Positions 1 to 8,986 of a stretch of DNA of 64,000 bases are shown one piece after another. Numbering within the stretch: the first letter of the stretch is position 1; the number at the start of each line of letters is the position of its first letter. The stretch spans positions 1,240,001-1,304,000 of the forward strand of contig NZ_CP020465.1 of NCBI RefSeq assembly GCF_002076895.1, read 5' to 3'. The DNA comes from Cognaticolwellia beringensis. GTDB lineage: Bacteria > Pseudomonadota > Gammaproteobacteria > Enterobacterales > Alteromonadaceae. The translations under genes were made by a program, and so were the position numbers. Below the pieces are notes generated by a model, which had not been told where the DNA came from, did not search any database, and saw nothing but the letters and a program-made list of their open reading frames with translations.

Positions 1-1
1 T

Positions 2-112
2 ATTCACATTAACAACACTAACCCCATTTTGAATGAAGAATCTGAACAGCATAAGTTTGTTTTAGACAATGGCGTTGAAATTGCCACCGACGGCATGGAA
101 ATAACCATTTAA
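2..112 (+). CDS. pqqB: PqqB C-terminus (PQQ biosynthesis), cut by window edge
   Basis: Frame 2 is open from the window edge to TAA at 110-112 and encodes 36 residues. They contain HINNTNPIL and end in DGMEITI, which resembles the C-terminus of PqqB, a metallo-beta-lactamase-fold protein. PqqB hydroxylates the PqqA-derived Glu-Tyr intermediate in pyrroloquinoline quinone synthesis. The gene is followed by pqqC 24 bases later, as in standard pqq operons. The N-terminus and metal-binding motifs, and any pqqA, lie outside the window. Confidence 0.85.
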   Translation: MHINNTNPILNEESEQHKFVLDNGVEIATDGMEITI

Positions 113-136
113 CCTCACTTGATAGGATCCATTTTT

Positions 137-904
137 ATGCAAGATTGGACCAAAGCACAGTTTGAAGAAAAACTAAAAGATAAAGGCCAGCTTTACCATA
201 TTCATCATCCTTTCCATATCGCCATGCATAAAGGCGAGTGTAGTAAAGCCGAAATAAGAGGCTGGGTCGCTAATCGTTTTTATTATCAAGCTAATATTTC
301 TATTAAAGACGCCGCCATTATGGCCAATTGCCGAGATATAGAAACTAGGCGTTTATGGATACAGCGTATTCTTGATCATGACGGCAGCGTGGGCGACAAA
401 ACCTTAGGCGGCATTGAAGCTTGGTTACGTTTAGGTGAAGCGGTTGGGTTAAATCGACAAGACTTATTAGATGAAAAATTTGTGCTGCCAGGGGTGCGTT
501 TTGCCGTTGACGCTTATGTAAACTTTGCCCGTAGAGCAAACTGGCAACAAGCGGCTTGTTCGTCGTTAACTGAAATGTTTGCGCCTGAAATACATCAAAG
601 CCGACTTGACTCTTGGCCCACCAATTACCCGTGGGTAAAGCCTGAAGGATTAAGTTATTTTCAAATGCGTTTATCGCAAGCTCGTCGGGACGTAAATCAT
701 GGTTTGCAAATAACATTAGACCATTTTACTAGCCGCGAAGCACAAGAAGAAGCCTTGAATATTCTACAATTTAAGCTAGATATTCTTTGGAGCATGTTAG
801 ATTCAATTTCATTAGCTTATCAACAAGGCAAGGCTCCGTATCAAGCTATACTGGGTGAAGATGCCGTATTAAATCCTATTTACCATAAAGGAATTTTTAA
901 GTGA
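137..904 (+). CDS. pqqC: PqqC, pyrroloquinoline-quinone synthase
   Basis: PqqC carries out the final cofactor-free, eight-electron oxidation and ring closure that yields PQQ in the cytoplasm. The protein is 255 residues from the ATG at 137, the usual length for the family, and begins [13 protein letters not shown]. The reading frame opens further upstream at a TTG (119), but the ATG gives the expected N-terminus. The family stretch [13 protein letters not shown] and the later NHGL region are present. The gene follows pqqB and overlaps pqqD by four bases (GTGA at 901-904), indicating translational coupling. Confidence 0.95.
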   Translation: MQDWTKAQFEEKLKDKGQLYHIHHPFHIAMHKGECSKAEIRGWVANRFYYQANISIKDAAIMANCRDIETRRLWIQRILDHDGSVGDKTLGGIEAWLRLGEAVGLNRQDLLDEKFVLPGVRFAVDAYVNFARRANWQQAACSSLTEMFAPEIHQSRLDSWPTNYPWVKPEGLSYFQMRLSQARRDVNHGLQITLDHFTSREAQEEALNILQFKLDILWSMLDSISLAYQQGKAPYQAILGEDAVLNPIYHKGIFK

Positions 905-1179
905 GTACATTAGCCGAAAACAAAATACCCTCACTTAATGCTATGTTTAGATTTCAGTGGGAAAAAGCACAAAACTGTTTTGTACTTTTGTTTCCTGAGG
1001 GCATGGTTAAGCTTAACGAGGGCGCTGGCGAAATTATGCAGCTAATTGACGGCAGCAAAAGCGTTAAAGAAATTACCGACACGCTGCAGGAAAAATTTCC
1101 TGATGCCGGAGACTTATCGGCTGATGTAAATGAATTTATAAGCACCGCTATTGAAAAGAAGTGGCTCTATTATGAGTAA
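901..1179 (+). CDS. pqqD: PqqD, PqqA peptide chaperone
   Basis: PqqD is a small RiPP-recognition-element protein. It binds the PqqA precursor peptide and presents it to the radical-SAM enzyme PqqE. The 92-residue product shows the winged-helix RRE pattern, with [17 protein letters not shown] followed by LIDG and IKEIxDxL-like sequence. It starts with GTG inside the last codons of pqqC and overlaps the start of pqqE by eight bases. The three genes therefore form one tightly coupled operon. Confidence 0.93.
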   Translation: MSTLAENKIPSLNAMFRFQWEKAQNCFVLLFPEGMVKLNEGAGEIMQLIDGSKSVKEITDTLQEKFPDAGDLSADVNEFISTAIEKKWLYYE

Positions 1180-2365
1180 TCAAACCGCGATTGAGCAAAC
1201 ATCAAGCGAAACATCAGCTGTGAGCATAAGCACGGTTGGGCCACCACTGTGGTTACTTGCCGAGTTAACTTACGACTGCCCATTGCATTGTCCTTATTGT
1301 TCAAACCCAACACAGTTAACAGAAACCAAAGACGAGCTAAGTACCGAGCAATGGTGTCAGGTATTTACAGAGGCCCGAGATATGGGCGCGGTGCAACTGG
1401 GTTTTTCTGGTGGCGAGCCGCTATTACGAAAAGACTTAGAAGTACTGGTAAAACACTCTAGAGATTTAGGTTTTTATACTAACTTAATTACCTCGGGAAT
1501 TGGCTTAACGGAAAAACGCATTGCTAAGTTAAAAGTGGCGGGGTTAGATCATATTCAAATAAGTTTTCAGGGCGCTGACCCTGAAGTTAACGATGCTATT
1601 GCTGGAAAAGGTAACGCTTACAAGCAAAAATTTAAAATGGCTAAATCAGTTAAAGCGCAAGGTTATCCTATGGTGCTTAACTTTGTCATTTCTAAACAAA
1701 ACATCAGCCAAATTGCTGAAGTTATGCGCTTAAGTTGTGAATTAGAGGCTGATTATGTTGAATTGGCCACCGCGCAATATTACGGTTGGGCATATCAAAA
1801 TCGTGATCATTTACTTCCTACTCAAGCAGAGTTAGTTGAAGCTGAACGTATTGTTAACGAATTTAGAGATAAGCAACAGGGCAAAGGGCCACACTTTATC
1901 TTTGTCACGCCTGACTACTTTGAAACCCGACCAAAAGCCTGCATGAATGGCTGGGGCACTACTTTTTTAACGGTTACGCCCGATGGCTCAGCGTTGCCTT
2001 GTCATAGCGCAAAAATGTTACCACTGACTTTCCCTAATGTTAAAGACAAGTCGATTGCTGATATATGGCAACAAGATTTTTCATTTGAATACTTTCGCGG
2101 CGACGATTGGATGCCACAACCTTGTAAAGGTTGTGACGAGAAGGAAAAAGACTTCGGCGGATGTCGTTGTCAGGCGTTTATGATGACAGGCGACATGCAC
2201 AAAACCGATCCGGTTTGCAGCAAATCTGAAGATCATCATTTAATTCAGCAGGCTATAGCAGAGGCAACTAAACCCTCTAAAGCTATTGTTGACCGCATTA
2301 ACCAAAGTACGGCAATGAAACATGCTAAAAATGCAGAGTTAAACATTGTAACGGTTAAAGTATAA
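1172..2365 (+). CDS. pqqE: PqqE, radical-SAM PqqA peptide cyclase
   Basis: PqqE forms the carbon-carbon bond between Glu and Tyr of PqqA using a radical-SAM 4Fe-4S cluster. From the ATG at 1172 the protein is 397 residues. The SAM-cluster motif CPLHCPYC has Cys at about 36, 40 and 43. The SPASM auxiliary-cluster cysteines are in the C-terminal third ([24 protein letters not shown] and a later Cys). [13 protein letters not shown] is the usual SAM-binding GGEP region. An in-frame TTG at 1151 would add seven residues, but the ATG at 1172 gives the usual PqqE length. Confidence 0.95.
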   Translation: MSNQTAIEQTSSETSAVSISTVGPPLWLLAELTYDCPLHCPYCSNPTQLTETKDELSTEQWCQVFTEARDMGAVQLGFSGGEPLLRKDLEVLVKHSRDLGFYTNLITSGIGLTEKRIAKLKVAGLDHIQISFQGADPEVNDAIAGKGNAYKQKFKMAKSVKAQGYPMVLNFVISKQNISQIAEVMRLSCELEADYVELATAQYYGWAYQNRDHLLPTQAELVEAERIVNEFRDKQQGKGPHFIFVTPDYFETRPKACMNGWGTTFLTVTPDGSALPCHSAKMLPLTFPNVKDKSIADIWQQDFSFEYFRGDDWMPQPCKGCDEKEKDFGGCRCQAFMMTGDMHKTDPVCSKSEDHHLIQQAIAEATKPSKAIVDRINQSTAMKHAKNAELNIVTVKV

Positions 2366-2367
2366 GC

Positions 2368-3972
2368 TTGGCTGCTTCATTGTCGTCCATGAAAGCAGCC
2401 ATGTATCGCCATGAAAATGGACTAAAGCATGTCAATATTATTAATAATGACGGCTTTAGCGCGCTGTTTGTGGTGAACACACCAATATTTGATAATAGCG
2501 GTGTTGCACATGGCGTCGAACATGGCGTTTTTCGTAGCAGCATTGCTTTTCCTCAGTCTGAAACGTTATTTCAGCTTACCTCACTCACTGACGCAAAAAT
2601 TAATGCTTCAACCTTTGCTGATAGTACTTATTTTCATTGCCAAAGCCAGTGCGAAAATACCTTCAATTTAGCCATAGAGTATTTATTAAATGGCTTGTTT
2701 TCGCCGATATTCGATAAAGAATATTTAAGCTGTGAAGTTTATGATGGCCAAGGTAAGGGTATAGGTACAGGTAAAGCTAAAGGTGTTATTTATCGAGAAC
2801 TTATTGGTATAGAACAAGCGAATAAAGCCAGCACTAACAGTGATGAAAGCGAGAACAGTAAGAACAGAGAGAAAAGTGAGAAAGGTAGTGAGTTTAGCTA
2901 TGGGGGGATCAGCAGCACCATTGGTGAACTAACCCTTAACGATTTAAGCGCTTTTCATCAACGCTTCTATCAAGCAAGAAATATGATCTTAGTCACCGCT
3001 AATGCCGATATTGAAAAAATATCAGAATTAATTTCTCTCCTACCTTTGCAAATACAACAAGAGCAAGCCTTAAAAGTTGAGCAAAAATCTGAGATAAATG
3101 AAGCTGCTAACAATGATGATATTGCTCAACATCAAGCAAAGTATTCTCCAGCAATTAACACGCTTATAAATACTTATTATTTAAGTTTGCAAACGTCTAA
3201 GCAACATAGCATAGATAACTACACAGAAATTAAATATACAAGCAAAGCATTAGAAACTATGGCTAAGGCGCAACCTAAAGCAGATAACGCAGGGTTAATC
3301 GCGCCTTTAGTATCTTTAACAGATAAATACCTTGAAGCAGCTAATAACGAGCGAAAAATTGATATTAGCGATAAAGCAAAAGCTAAAACAGCAAGTCAGA
3401 CACTATTGCCTAAATTATTTAACACGCTCTGCCTAGAAGCTAAAGAACAGTTTTTGCTAAATGACATATCAGGAAAAAACTTAAATAGAAATGAGTTATG
3501 TAAAGACGAGTTAAGAAAAAGAGAATTAAGAAGTAGAGAGTTGTGTCAAAGTAAGCACGAAGTTAAGACGCTTGAAACCGTTAGCGTTTGTAATCAACAT
3601 AACGCCTTATGGTTAACAAAAGTTAGCAAAGTTGAACAAGCCATTGCCAATATCACCAGTTATATTGTTAGTGCTTACCCCGCGTTTTTAGCGCGTCGCT
3701 GCCAAGGTTTTTGCTACGCAACTCAAGCATTAACGATTGAAAATTCGACTTATTTCGCAATTTATAGCGCTTTCGATATTGCCCCAGATAAACAATTAAA
3801 CACCATTCCACCGTGTTTGTTGGCCTTAAGCGAAGATAATCACTTTATTAGTGCGAGCCTAGCGCTTGCTAAAGCAAAATACTGCCGAGTTCATCAAGTA
3901 GATGGCCGTAATATTAAGGATATAAGCCAAGAAGATATTTCTGGCTACTTGCAAAAAGTGGTCGGAAATTAG
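2368..3972 (+). CDS. M16-family peptidase, possible PqqF-like PqqA protease
   Basis: The N-terminal third resembles inverzincin (M16) proteases. GVAHGVEHGVF carries HxxEH (about H48, E51, H52) and KGVIYREL supplies a candidate third zinc-ligand Glu near 144. It lies two bases after pqqE, so it is well placed to be the protease that cuts the modified PqqA peptide. At 534 residues it is much shorter than PqqF or presequence-protease relatives. Its second half is Lys/Glu-rich with repetitive segments (NELCKDELRKRELRSREL) that I do not recognise. The start is uncertain: TTG at 2368 is used, and ATG at 2389 or 2401 is possible. Function is inferred from motif and context. Confidence 0.6.
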   Translation: MAASLSSMKAAMYRHENGLKHVNIINNDGFSALFVVNTPIFDNSGVAHGVEHGVFRSSIAFPQSETLFQLTSLTDAKINASTFADSTYFHCQSQCENTFNLAIEYLLNGLFSPIFDKEYLSCEVYDGQGKGIGTGKAKGVIYRELIGIEQANKASTNSDESENSKNREKSEKGSEFSYGGISSTIGELTLNDLSAFHQRFYQARNMILVTANADIEKISELISLLPLQIQQEQALKVEQKSEINEAANNDDIAQHQAKYSPAINTLINTYYLSLQTSKQHSIDNYTEIKYTSKALETMAKAQPKADNAGLIAPLVSLTDKYLEAANNERKIDISDKAKAKTASQTLLPKLFNTLCLEAKEQFLLNDISGKNLNRNELCKDELRKRELRSRELCQSKHEVKTLETVSVCNQHNALWLTKVSKVEQAIANITSYIVSAYPAFLARRCQGFCYATQALTIENSTYFAIYSAFDIAPDKQLNTIPPCLLALSEDNHFISASLALAKAKYCRVHQVDGRNIKDISQEDISGYLQKVVGN

Positions 3973-4005
3973 AGGGTTAAATAAAGTTAATTAAAGCTAA
4001 ATAGC

Positions 4006-4067
4006 TTAGTGATTAGTGATTAGTGATTAGTGATTAGTGATTAGGATTAGTGAATAGTGCTTAGTGA
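4006..4067. repeat. heptamer tandem repeat (TTAGTGA)
   Basis: Five perfect consecutive copies of TTAGTGA occupy 4006-4040, followed by degenerate copies to 4067. The tract sits between the convergent ends of the M16 peptidase gene and the dienelactone-hydrolase gene. A seven-base unit in noncoding DNA is prone to slippage. I see no coding role. Confidence 0.85.
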
Positions 4068-4114
4068 GTTGACTAATACTGGCTACTATCAGTCAACTCC
4101 GTGCGAATGTATGT

Positions 4115-5005
4115 TTAAACTAACTTTTCTGCAAAAAATGCTAAGGTACGATCCCATGCAAGGTCTGCATTTTCTTTATCATAACGTCCTGTAGAGTCGT
4201 TATGAAAACCATGATTAGCATTTTTATACATGTGCATTTTGTAAGAGACTCCAGCTTGTTTTAAGTCGCTTTCATACTCTGGCCAAGATTTATTCACTCG
4301 TTCATCAAGCTCACCTAGTTGCACAAGTAACGATGCTTTAATATTTTTCCTAAGCTCTTTTGATGCTGGCGTGCCATAAAACGGTACGCCAGCGATAATA
4401 AGATCAGACTCAATAGCAGCTAAGTAATTAACCATGTAGCCGCCAAAACAAAAGCCAACAGCCCCGAGTTTACCGTTACTGTTTGGGTGCTGTTTAATAA
4501 ATTTTGCAGCCGCTACAAAGTCATGTTGAATTTTAGTGTGCTCCATTGTTTTTTGCATGGCTCTGCCTTCATCGTCATTACCTGGGTAGCCACCTAGTGG
4601 AAACAGGGCATCGGGTGCAAAGGCAAGATAACCCGCTTTAGCCAACCGGCGCGCTACATCTTTTACGTAAGGATTTAGGCCTCTATTTTCATGAATAACG
4701 AGCACTACGGGTAGGGTGCCTGTTTTATTGGTTGGCGTAACTAAATAGCCTGCGCCTTTGCCGTAACCATGTGGAGAATCAAAAGATTCATAAGTGGCTT
4801 TTATATCTGCATCATTAAAAGAGACTTGTTCAGCTAAGGCATAATTAGGTAAAAGTGCAGATGTCAGCATTGTCATTGAATAACCTACAGCAACTAAGGT
4901 ACCGAGTTTTTTCATAAATGTTCTACGATCCATGCCACCGTGTGCATAAGAGTCGTACCAGTCAAACGCTTCTTGCGGGATATCACTGTTTAGTTTTTTT
5001 GACAT
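4115..5005 (-). CDS. exported dienelactone hydrolase family protein
   Basis: This is an alpha/beta-hydrolase of the dienelactone hydrolase family. The nucleophile elbow GFCFGG puts Cys at about 186, with Asp234 (GELDERV) and His265 (NANHGFHND) completing the Cys-Asp-His triad. The N-terminus has a twin-arginine-like motif (DRRTFMKKLG) before a hydrophobic segment ending NYALA, so export to the periplasm through Tat is likely. It lies downstream of the NahK-like kinase on the same strand with a gap of about 236 bases. The substrate is unknown. Similar proteins are often annotated as carboxymethylenebutenolidase, but ring-cleavage genes are absent here. Confidence 0.85.
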   Translation of the reverse strand: MSKKLNSDIPQEAFDWYDSYAHGGMDRRTFMKKLGTLVAVGYSMTMLTSALLPNYALAEQVSFNDADIKATYESFDSPHGYGKGAGYLVTPTNKTGTLPVVLVIHENRGLNPYVKDVARRLAKAGYLAFAPDALFPLGGYPGNDDEGRAMQKTMEHTKIQHDFVAAAKFIKQHPNSNGKLGAVGFCFGGYMVNYLAAIESDLIIAGVPFYGTPASKELRKNIKASLLVQLGELDERVNKSWPEYESDLKQAGVSYKMHMYKNANHGFHNDSTGRYDKENADLAWDRTLAFFAEKLV

Positions 5006-5241
5006 TTTAATCTCACTTATGAATGGGGCAATTTTGAAACACGATAAATGCTTTTACCTAGCTATAAAGTAGAATAATTTGTAGCGCTTCACAACTTAAA
5101 AAATCAATATTTAGACCACGTTTAAAGGGAAGCAGCAATTTCGCTAGTAAATTAAATAGCCAATAATTTTAACAGGCAATAACTTAATATTTGGTTATTT
5201 AAACAGGCTATTGCTTCATACGTTATTACTTCAATAAGTTA

Positions 5242-7806
5242 TTACTTCAACAAGTACAGCATCGAGGTTTTCAATTTCATCGGCTTAACGGGTTTGTTCA
5301 GCAATAGAACATCGTTATTTTTAGCCTCATTTTTTAGCTCTTTACTGTAATTGGCAGTGATCATAATGACAGGCAAAGGGTTGTCTCGCACATTGTTAAT
5401 GTCGTTAGCCACATCTAAACCGTTTACACCGTCGTCTAGGTGGTAATCAACAATTAATATATCAGCATGCTCTGCCTCTACATCAACCTGTTGTTGTAAA
5501 TGCGTAAGGCTTGTTGCTGTGGTGACAATAAAATCCCAACCACCTAATAATTCTGCCATGCCTTCGCATACGCTGACATCGTTATCGATAATCCAAATTT
5601 TACGTTTAGCTAAAGCCATGTTATCTAGTATGAAATTTTGTGAGTCAACGGTTAAAGGTAAGTCACTCAGTTTGCCTAAAGGTACTTTTACCGAGAACAC
5701 AGAGCCTTTACCTAAGGTAGAGTTAACCATAATAGGTTGCTTTAATACTTTAGAAATTTTATCAACAATGGCTAAGCCTAAACCTAGGCCATTACGAAAT
5801 GCTGATTGAGAAGATTTAAGTCTTTTAAACTCTTTGAATATTTCTTGCAGTTGGTCTTGGGCAATGCCCATACCGTTGTCCCACACTTCAATTGAAACAT
5901 GGTTACCTTGGCGCCTACAACCAAGTAAAACTTTACCATTTCCAGCATATCTAAAGGCATTAGAGAGAAAGTTTCGCAGTATACGCGCTAACAATACGCT
6001 GTCAGAATTAACGACTAAATCGCTACTGACATAGCGTAATTCAACTTTAAATTGTCCGCTGGTTTGTTGGTATTCACTTGCGAGGTTGTTCAGTAGCTCT
6101 GATAATTTAAATGAGCTTTTATCGGCTTTTACCACACCAGCATCGAGCTTAGAAATATCGACCAGAGTACAAATTAAGTTTTCTAAATCGTCTAATGAAT
6201 TCGATACCGAACCTAACAGCTTTTTGGTGTTAGTTTCTAAGGTTTTTTCCATTAATGAACTAGTAAATAACTGTGCGGCATTTAATGGCTGTAATAAGTC
6301 GTGACTAACAGCGGCCAAAAATTTGGTTTTTGTACTGTTGGCAAATTCTGCTTCGCTTTTCGCTTTGTGTAAGTTAATTTGCGCCTGACTTCGTTCGTCT
6401 ACTTCAACAATCAGCTTGTCGTTTAAGCTTTGTAATTGCTCGGTTCTTTCTTGTACGCGAATTTCAAGCTGGTCATGCGCTTTTTGCAGGGCTAGGGCAT
6501 CTTTTCTACGCGCAGTAATATCACGAATGAGTACGAAAAAACCGAGCACATGGCCATTAACATCACGATTAGGCACATAAGATTTTAATAAGTAACTGAC
6601 ATCACCTTTTTTGTTGGTTTCTTCCATTGAAAAACTAACACTTTCGCCTTTTAAAGCTCGGTCTACATAAGACTTTAATTCGGTGAAGTTTGTATGAACC
6701 CGACTTTGCTCTAACTCTAAACCGTTAAGGCCACCTTGGGGTAAGCCATACCAGTCAACATACACTTGATTGGTAAATTGATACTTAAGATCTTTACCTA
6801 TGTAGGCGATCATGGCGGGTACGTTATCAGTGATCAGTCGTAACCAACTCTCACTTTTTCTTAATGATTCAGCATAACGATGACGTTCGGTAATATCGCT
6901 GTAGGTTTTAATTATTTTGCCGTTGTTTAGGCGGTGATCTCGTATTTCTAATACGGTGCCGTTCATCAGCGTTTGCGTGTAATAATAATTATCGGTACTT
7001 GATTTAGGTGCTAGGTCGAGTTCCGTTAAATTTTGTACGTTGGTGGTGTTGGGCATAGAACGCAGAAGATTAGGCGATAATTGACTGATTTGAGCGAAGC
7101 GCATGTTCCATACTTCGATTTTGTTTTGGCTGCTGATCAAAACCACCCCTTGTGAGAGGTTATCAATTAAGTTTTGCAGTAACAGTGATTTTTGCGCCAT
7201 GCCGCGCTCGTATCGAGCACTTTCTGCATTTTTTATGGCGGTAATATCGGTGTAAAGCATTACCCAACCGCCTTCACTGGTGCGATGCTCGTTTAATTGA
7301 AACCAGCGGTCGTCTGACAGTTGATAAACCGGACTAGCAAAGTTATCACCGGGTGCTGCACGGCGAATAATGCCGCGTGTTTTTGCTAACTCTTTTAAGT
7401 CATTCAGGTTAGCACCTTCAACAATGGGTAAACCTGAGTCGCTCCAAAAACTCGCAAAATTACTGTTCTGTAAAATAATGCGGCCATCGCTATCAAGTAA
7501 AACAAACGCTTCTGTTATGCTTTCTATTGCATCAATAAAGCGCTGTTTGAATAGGTTAGCGGTATCATTTGCTTTTTTTAATGCGCGATTACTGGACTCA
7601 AGTTTGGCCAGTGTTTCATTTAACGTTTGGGTTTTTTCTCTTACTTGCTCGGCTAAATGCACGGAATGCTCAAAGGCGGTGTAGGGCGCGTATTGATTCT
7701 CACCACTGTCTTCAACACGTTGCATTAGCGCATTGTTAATCTTTTTTAATTTAGCATTTTGATGCTTTAATTGTGCAATCTCTTCTTGTAAAGCTTGTTC
7801 ACTCAT
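5242..7806 (-). CDS. nahK: NahK/ErcS'-type PAS hybrid histidine kinase
   Basis: This 854-residue soluble hybrid sensor kinase begins with a coiled coil (about 1-90). Three PAS-like domains follow (about 90-190, 205-305, 320-430), then a second coiled coil, and HisKA with the phospho-His in AVSHDLLQPL (H502). HATPase motifs are NFLSNAFRYA, DNGMGI and GLGLGLAI. The C-terminal receiver has acidic D741/D743, phosphoacceptor Asp787 (LIVDYHL) and Lys838. No membrane segment is visible. Its start overlaps the stop of the FIST gene by eight bases. That pairing matches the NosP-NahK pair of Pseudomonas; the same kinase is also called ErcS' in ethanol-oxidation control. The assignment rests on architecture plus context. 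Confidence 0.8.
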   Translation of the reverse strand: MSEQALQEEIAQLKHQNAKLKKINNALMQRVEDSGENQYAPYTAFEHSVHLAEQVREKTQTLNETLAKLESSNRALKKANDTANLFKQRFIDAIESITEAFVLLDSDGRIILQNSNFASFWSDSGLPIVEGANLNDLKELAKTRGIIRRAAPGDNFASPVYQLSDDRWFQLNEHRTSEGGWVMLYTDITAIKNAESARYERGMAQKSLLLQNLIDNLSQGVVLISSQNKIEVWNMRFAQISQLSPNLLRSMPNTTNVQNLTELDLAPKSSTDNYYYTQTLMNGTVLEIRDHRLNNGKIIKTYSDITERHRYAESLRKSESWLRLITDNVPAMIAYIGKDLKYQFTNQVYVDWYGLPQGGLNGLELEQSRVHTNFTELKSYVDRALKGESVSFSMEETNKKGDVSYLLKSYVPNRDVNGHVLGFFVLIRDITARRKDALALQKAHDQLEIRVQERTEQLQSLNDKLIVEVDERSQAQINLHKAKSEAEFANSTKTKFLAAVSHDLLQPLNAAQLFTSSLMEKTLETNTKKLLGSVSNSLDDLENLICTLVDISKLDAGVVKADKSSFKLSELLNNLASEYQQTSGQFKVELRYVSSDLVVNSDSVLLARILRNFLSNAFRYAGNGKVLLGCRRQGNHVSIEVWDNGMGIAQDQLQEIFKEFKRLKSSQSAFRNGLGLGLAIVDKISKVLKQPIMVNSTLGKGSVFSVKVPLGKLSDLPLTVDSQNFILDNMALAKRKIWIIDNDVSVCEGMAELLGGWDFIVTTATSLTHLQQQVDVEAEHADILIVDYHLDDGVNGLDVANDINNVRDNPLPVIMITANYSKELKNEAKNNDVLLLNKPVKPMKLKTSMLYLLK

Positions 7807-8947
7807 CTATGCCTCCAGCGATATAAACGCCGGTAAATGTTTGATTTAAATGAATACCATTAGTGTGCTCGCCATAAGTATTGAAACCGGCAATATTGTA
7901 TTTAGTATTTAATTGTCTTACTTTTGACTCTAAGCCTTTTTGTTCAATTTCAAGCCTTCTTAAAAAACAATCACAGGTTAGCACCAGTTCAGGCTCACCG
8001 TAGCGTTGTGATATTTCACCTAGCTTTTCAATCACGGGTGAAAATATATCGCCCATTTCTACCGCGGTAAGCACAATACCTACGTCTACAGCGCAATAAA
8101 ATGTCAGGCTTAAATCGGCTTCATTTACTTTTTGAATTGACCTAATGTAGTAATCGCCGCCTACTTTTACCGCCAACGGATTAAGTGAAAATACTTCCGG
8201 GCTTAAATCTTTTAATTCCATGTTTAATAATTTTGCATATTCGAGTGCTGCTGGCTCAGCGTTTAGCTCGTATACCGTTCGAGTAGCGGGATTTGCATCG
8301 GTTACCACTAACTTTTCGGTTGGGCGTTTTATATGATGACAAGTAAAAACTTCAAACGGCAATATGGTATTAACCATAATAACAATGGCGGCGTTTTGAT
8401 GAAATTTCCCACAATAATAAACGTGGGTTTTGGTTAACGATATGTCGTCTCCGGCAGAACCACCAAAATGAGGAATAGCTCTAGCGGCTGAATTGAGGGT
8501 AACCAAAAACTGCTCTTCGCTTGAAGAAAGTCCGTCGAGTAAGGTCAGTAAAAAACTGTTGTTTTTAATCACCGTTAACTCTTTCGACTGACATTGTTCT
8601 ATCAAGCCATTGATAGTCGACTGAGCATTGACCGTGTCGAATTTTTCCATTGACTCGATAAGCGTGGCACAAATAGCGAAATATTGACTAGAGAAACCTA
8701 TAGCAACAATAGAATGCTGCTCGTAACCGTGATTTGTAACTTCGCCTGCCGTGGTGCAACCGACTATGTCGATGCCTTTGAAAGTGCTTTCCATAGTTTG
8801 TGCAAGAGTGTCTAACGCATAAGTTGATGAGCAATAAAAGAGCACAAAACTGATGTTTTCTTTGTGAAGTTGCTGATAAAGCTCTTGGCTTGCAATGAAA
8901 GGGTCAGTGGCTTTACTGACTGCTGTTATCGTTTTAATTTCATTCAT
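7799..8947 (-). CDS. nosP: FIST-domain sensor protein (NosP-like)
   Basis: The 382-residue protein has FIST_N (about 20-210) followed by FIST_C (about 220-360). Typical pieces include DIVGCTTAGEV, GGSAGDDISL, and the Cys-rich CDCFLRRLEIEQ near the C-terminus. No signal peptide or membrane helix is seen, so it should be cytoplasmic. NosP members bind heme and nitric oxide and control an adjacent kinase. The co-transcribed NahK-like kinase overlaps its end, which favours that role. Heme binding itself cannot be read from the sequence, and a ligand-binding FIST protein without heme remains possible. Confidence 0.78.
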   Translation of the reverse strand: MNEIKTITAVSKATDPFIASQELYQQLHKENISFVLFYCSSTYALDTLAQTMESTFKGIDIVGCTTAGEVTNHGYEQHSIVAIGFSSQYFAICATLIESMEKFDTVNAQSTINGLIEQCQSKELTVIKNNSFLLTLLDGLSSSEEQFLVTLNSAARAIPHFGGSAGDDISLTKTHVYYCGKFHQNAAIVIMVNTILPFEVFTCHHIKRPTEKLVVTDANPATRTVYELNAEPAALEYAKLLNMELKDLSPEVFSLNPLAVKVGGDYYIRSIQKVNEADLSLTFYCAVDVGIVLTAVEMGDIFSPVIEKLGEISQRYGEPELVLTCDCFLRRLEIEQKGLESKVRQLNTKYNIAGFNTYGEHTNGIHLNQTFTGVYIAGGIDE

Positions 8948-8986
8948 AACATGGGCTCTTAATTGCGTATCTAACTATCATATAGT

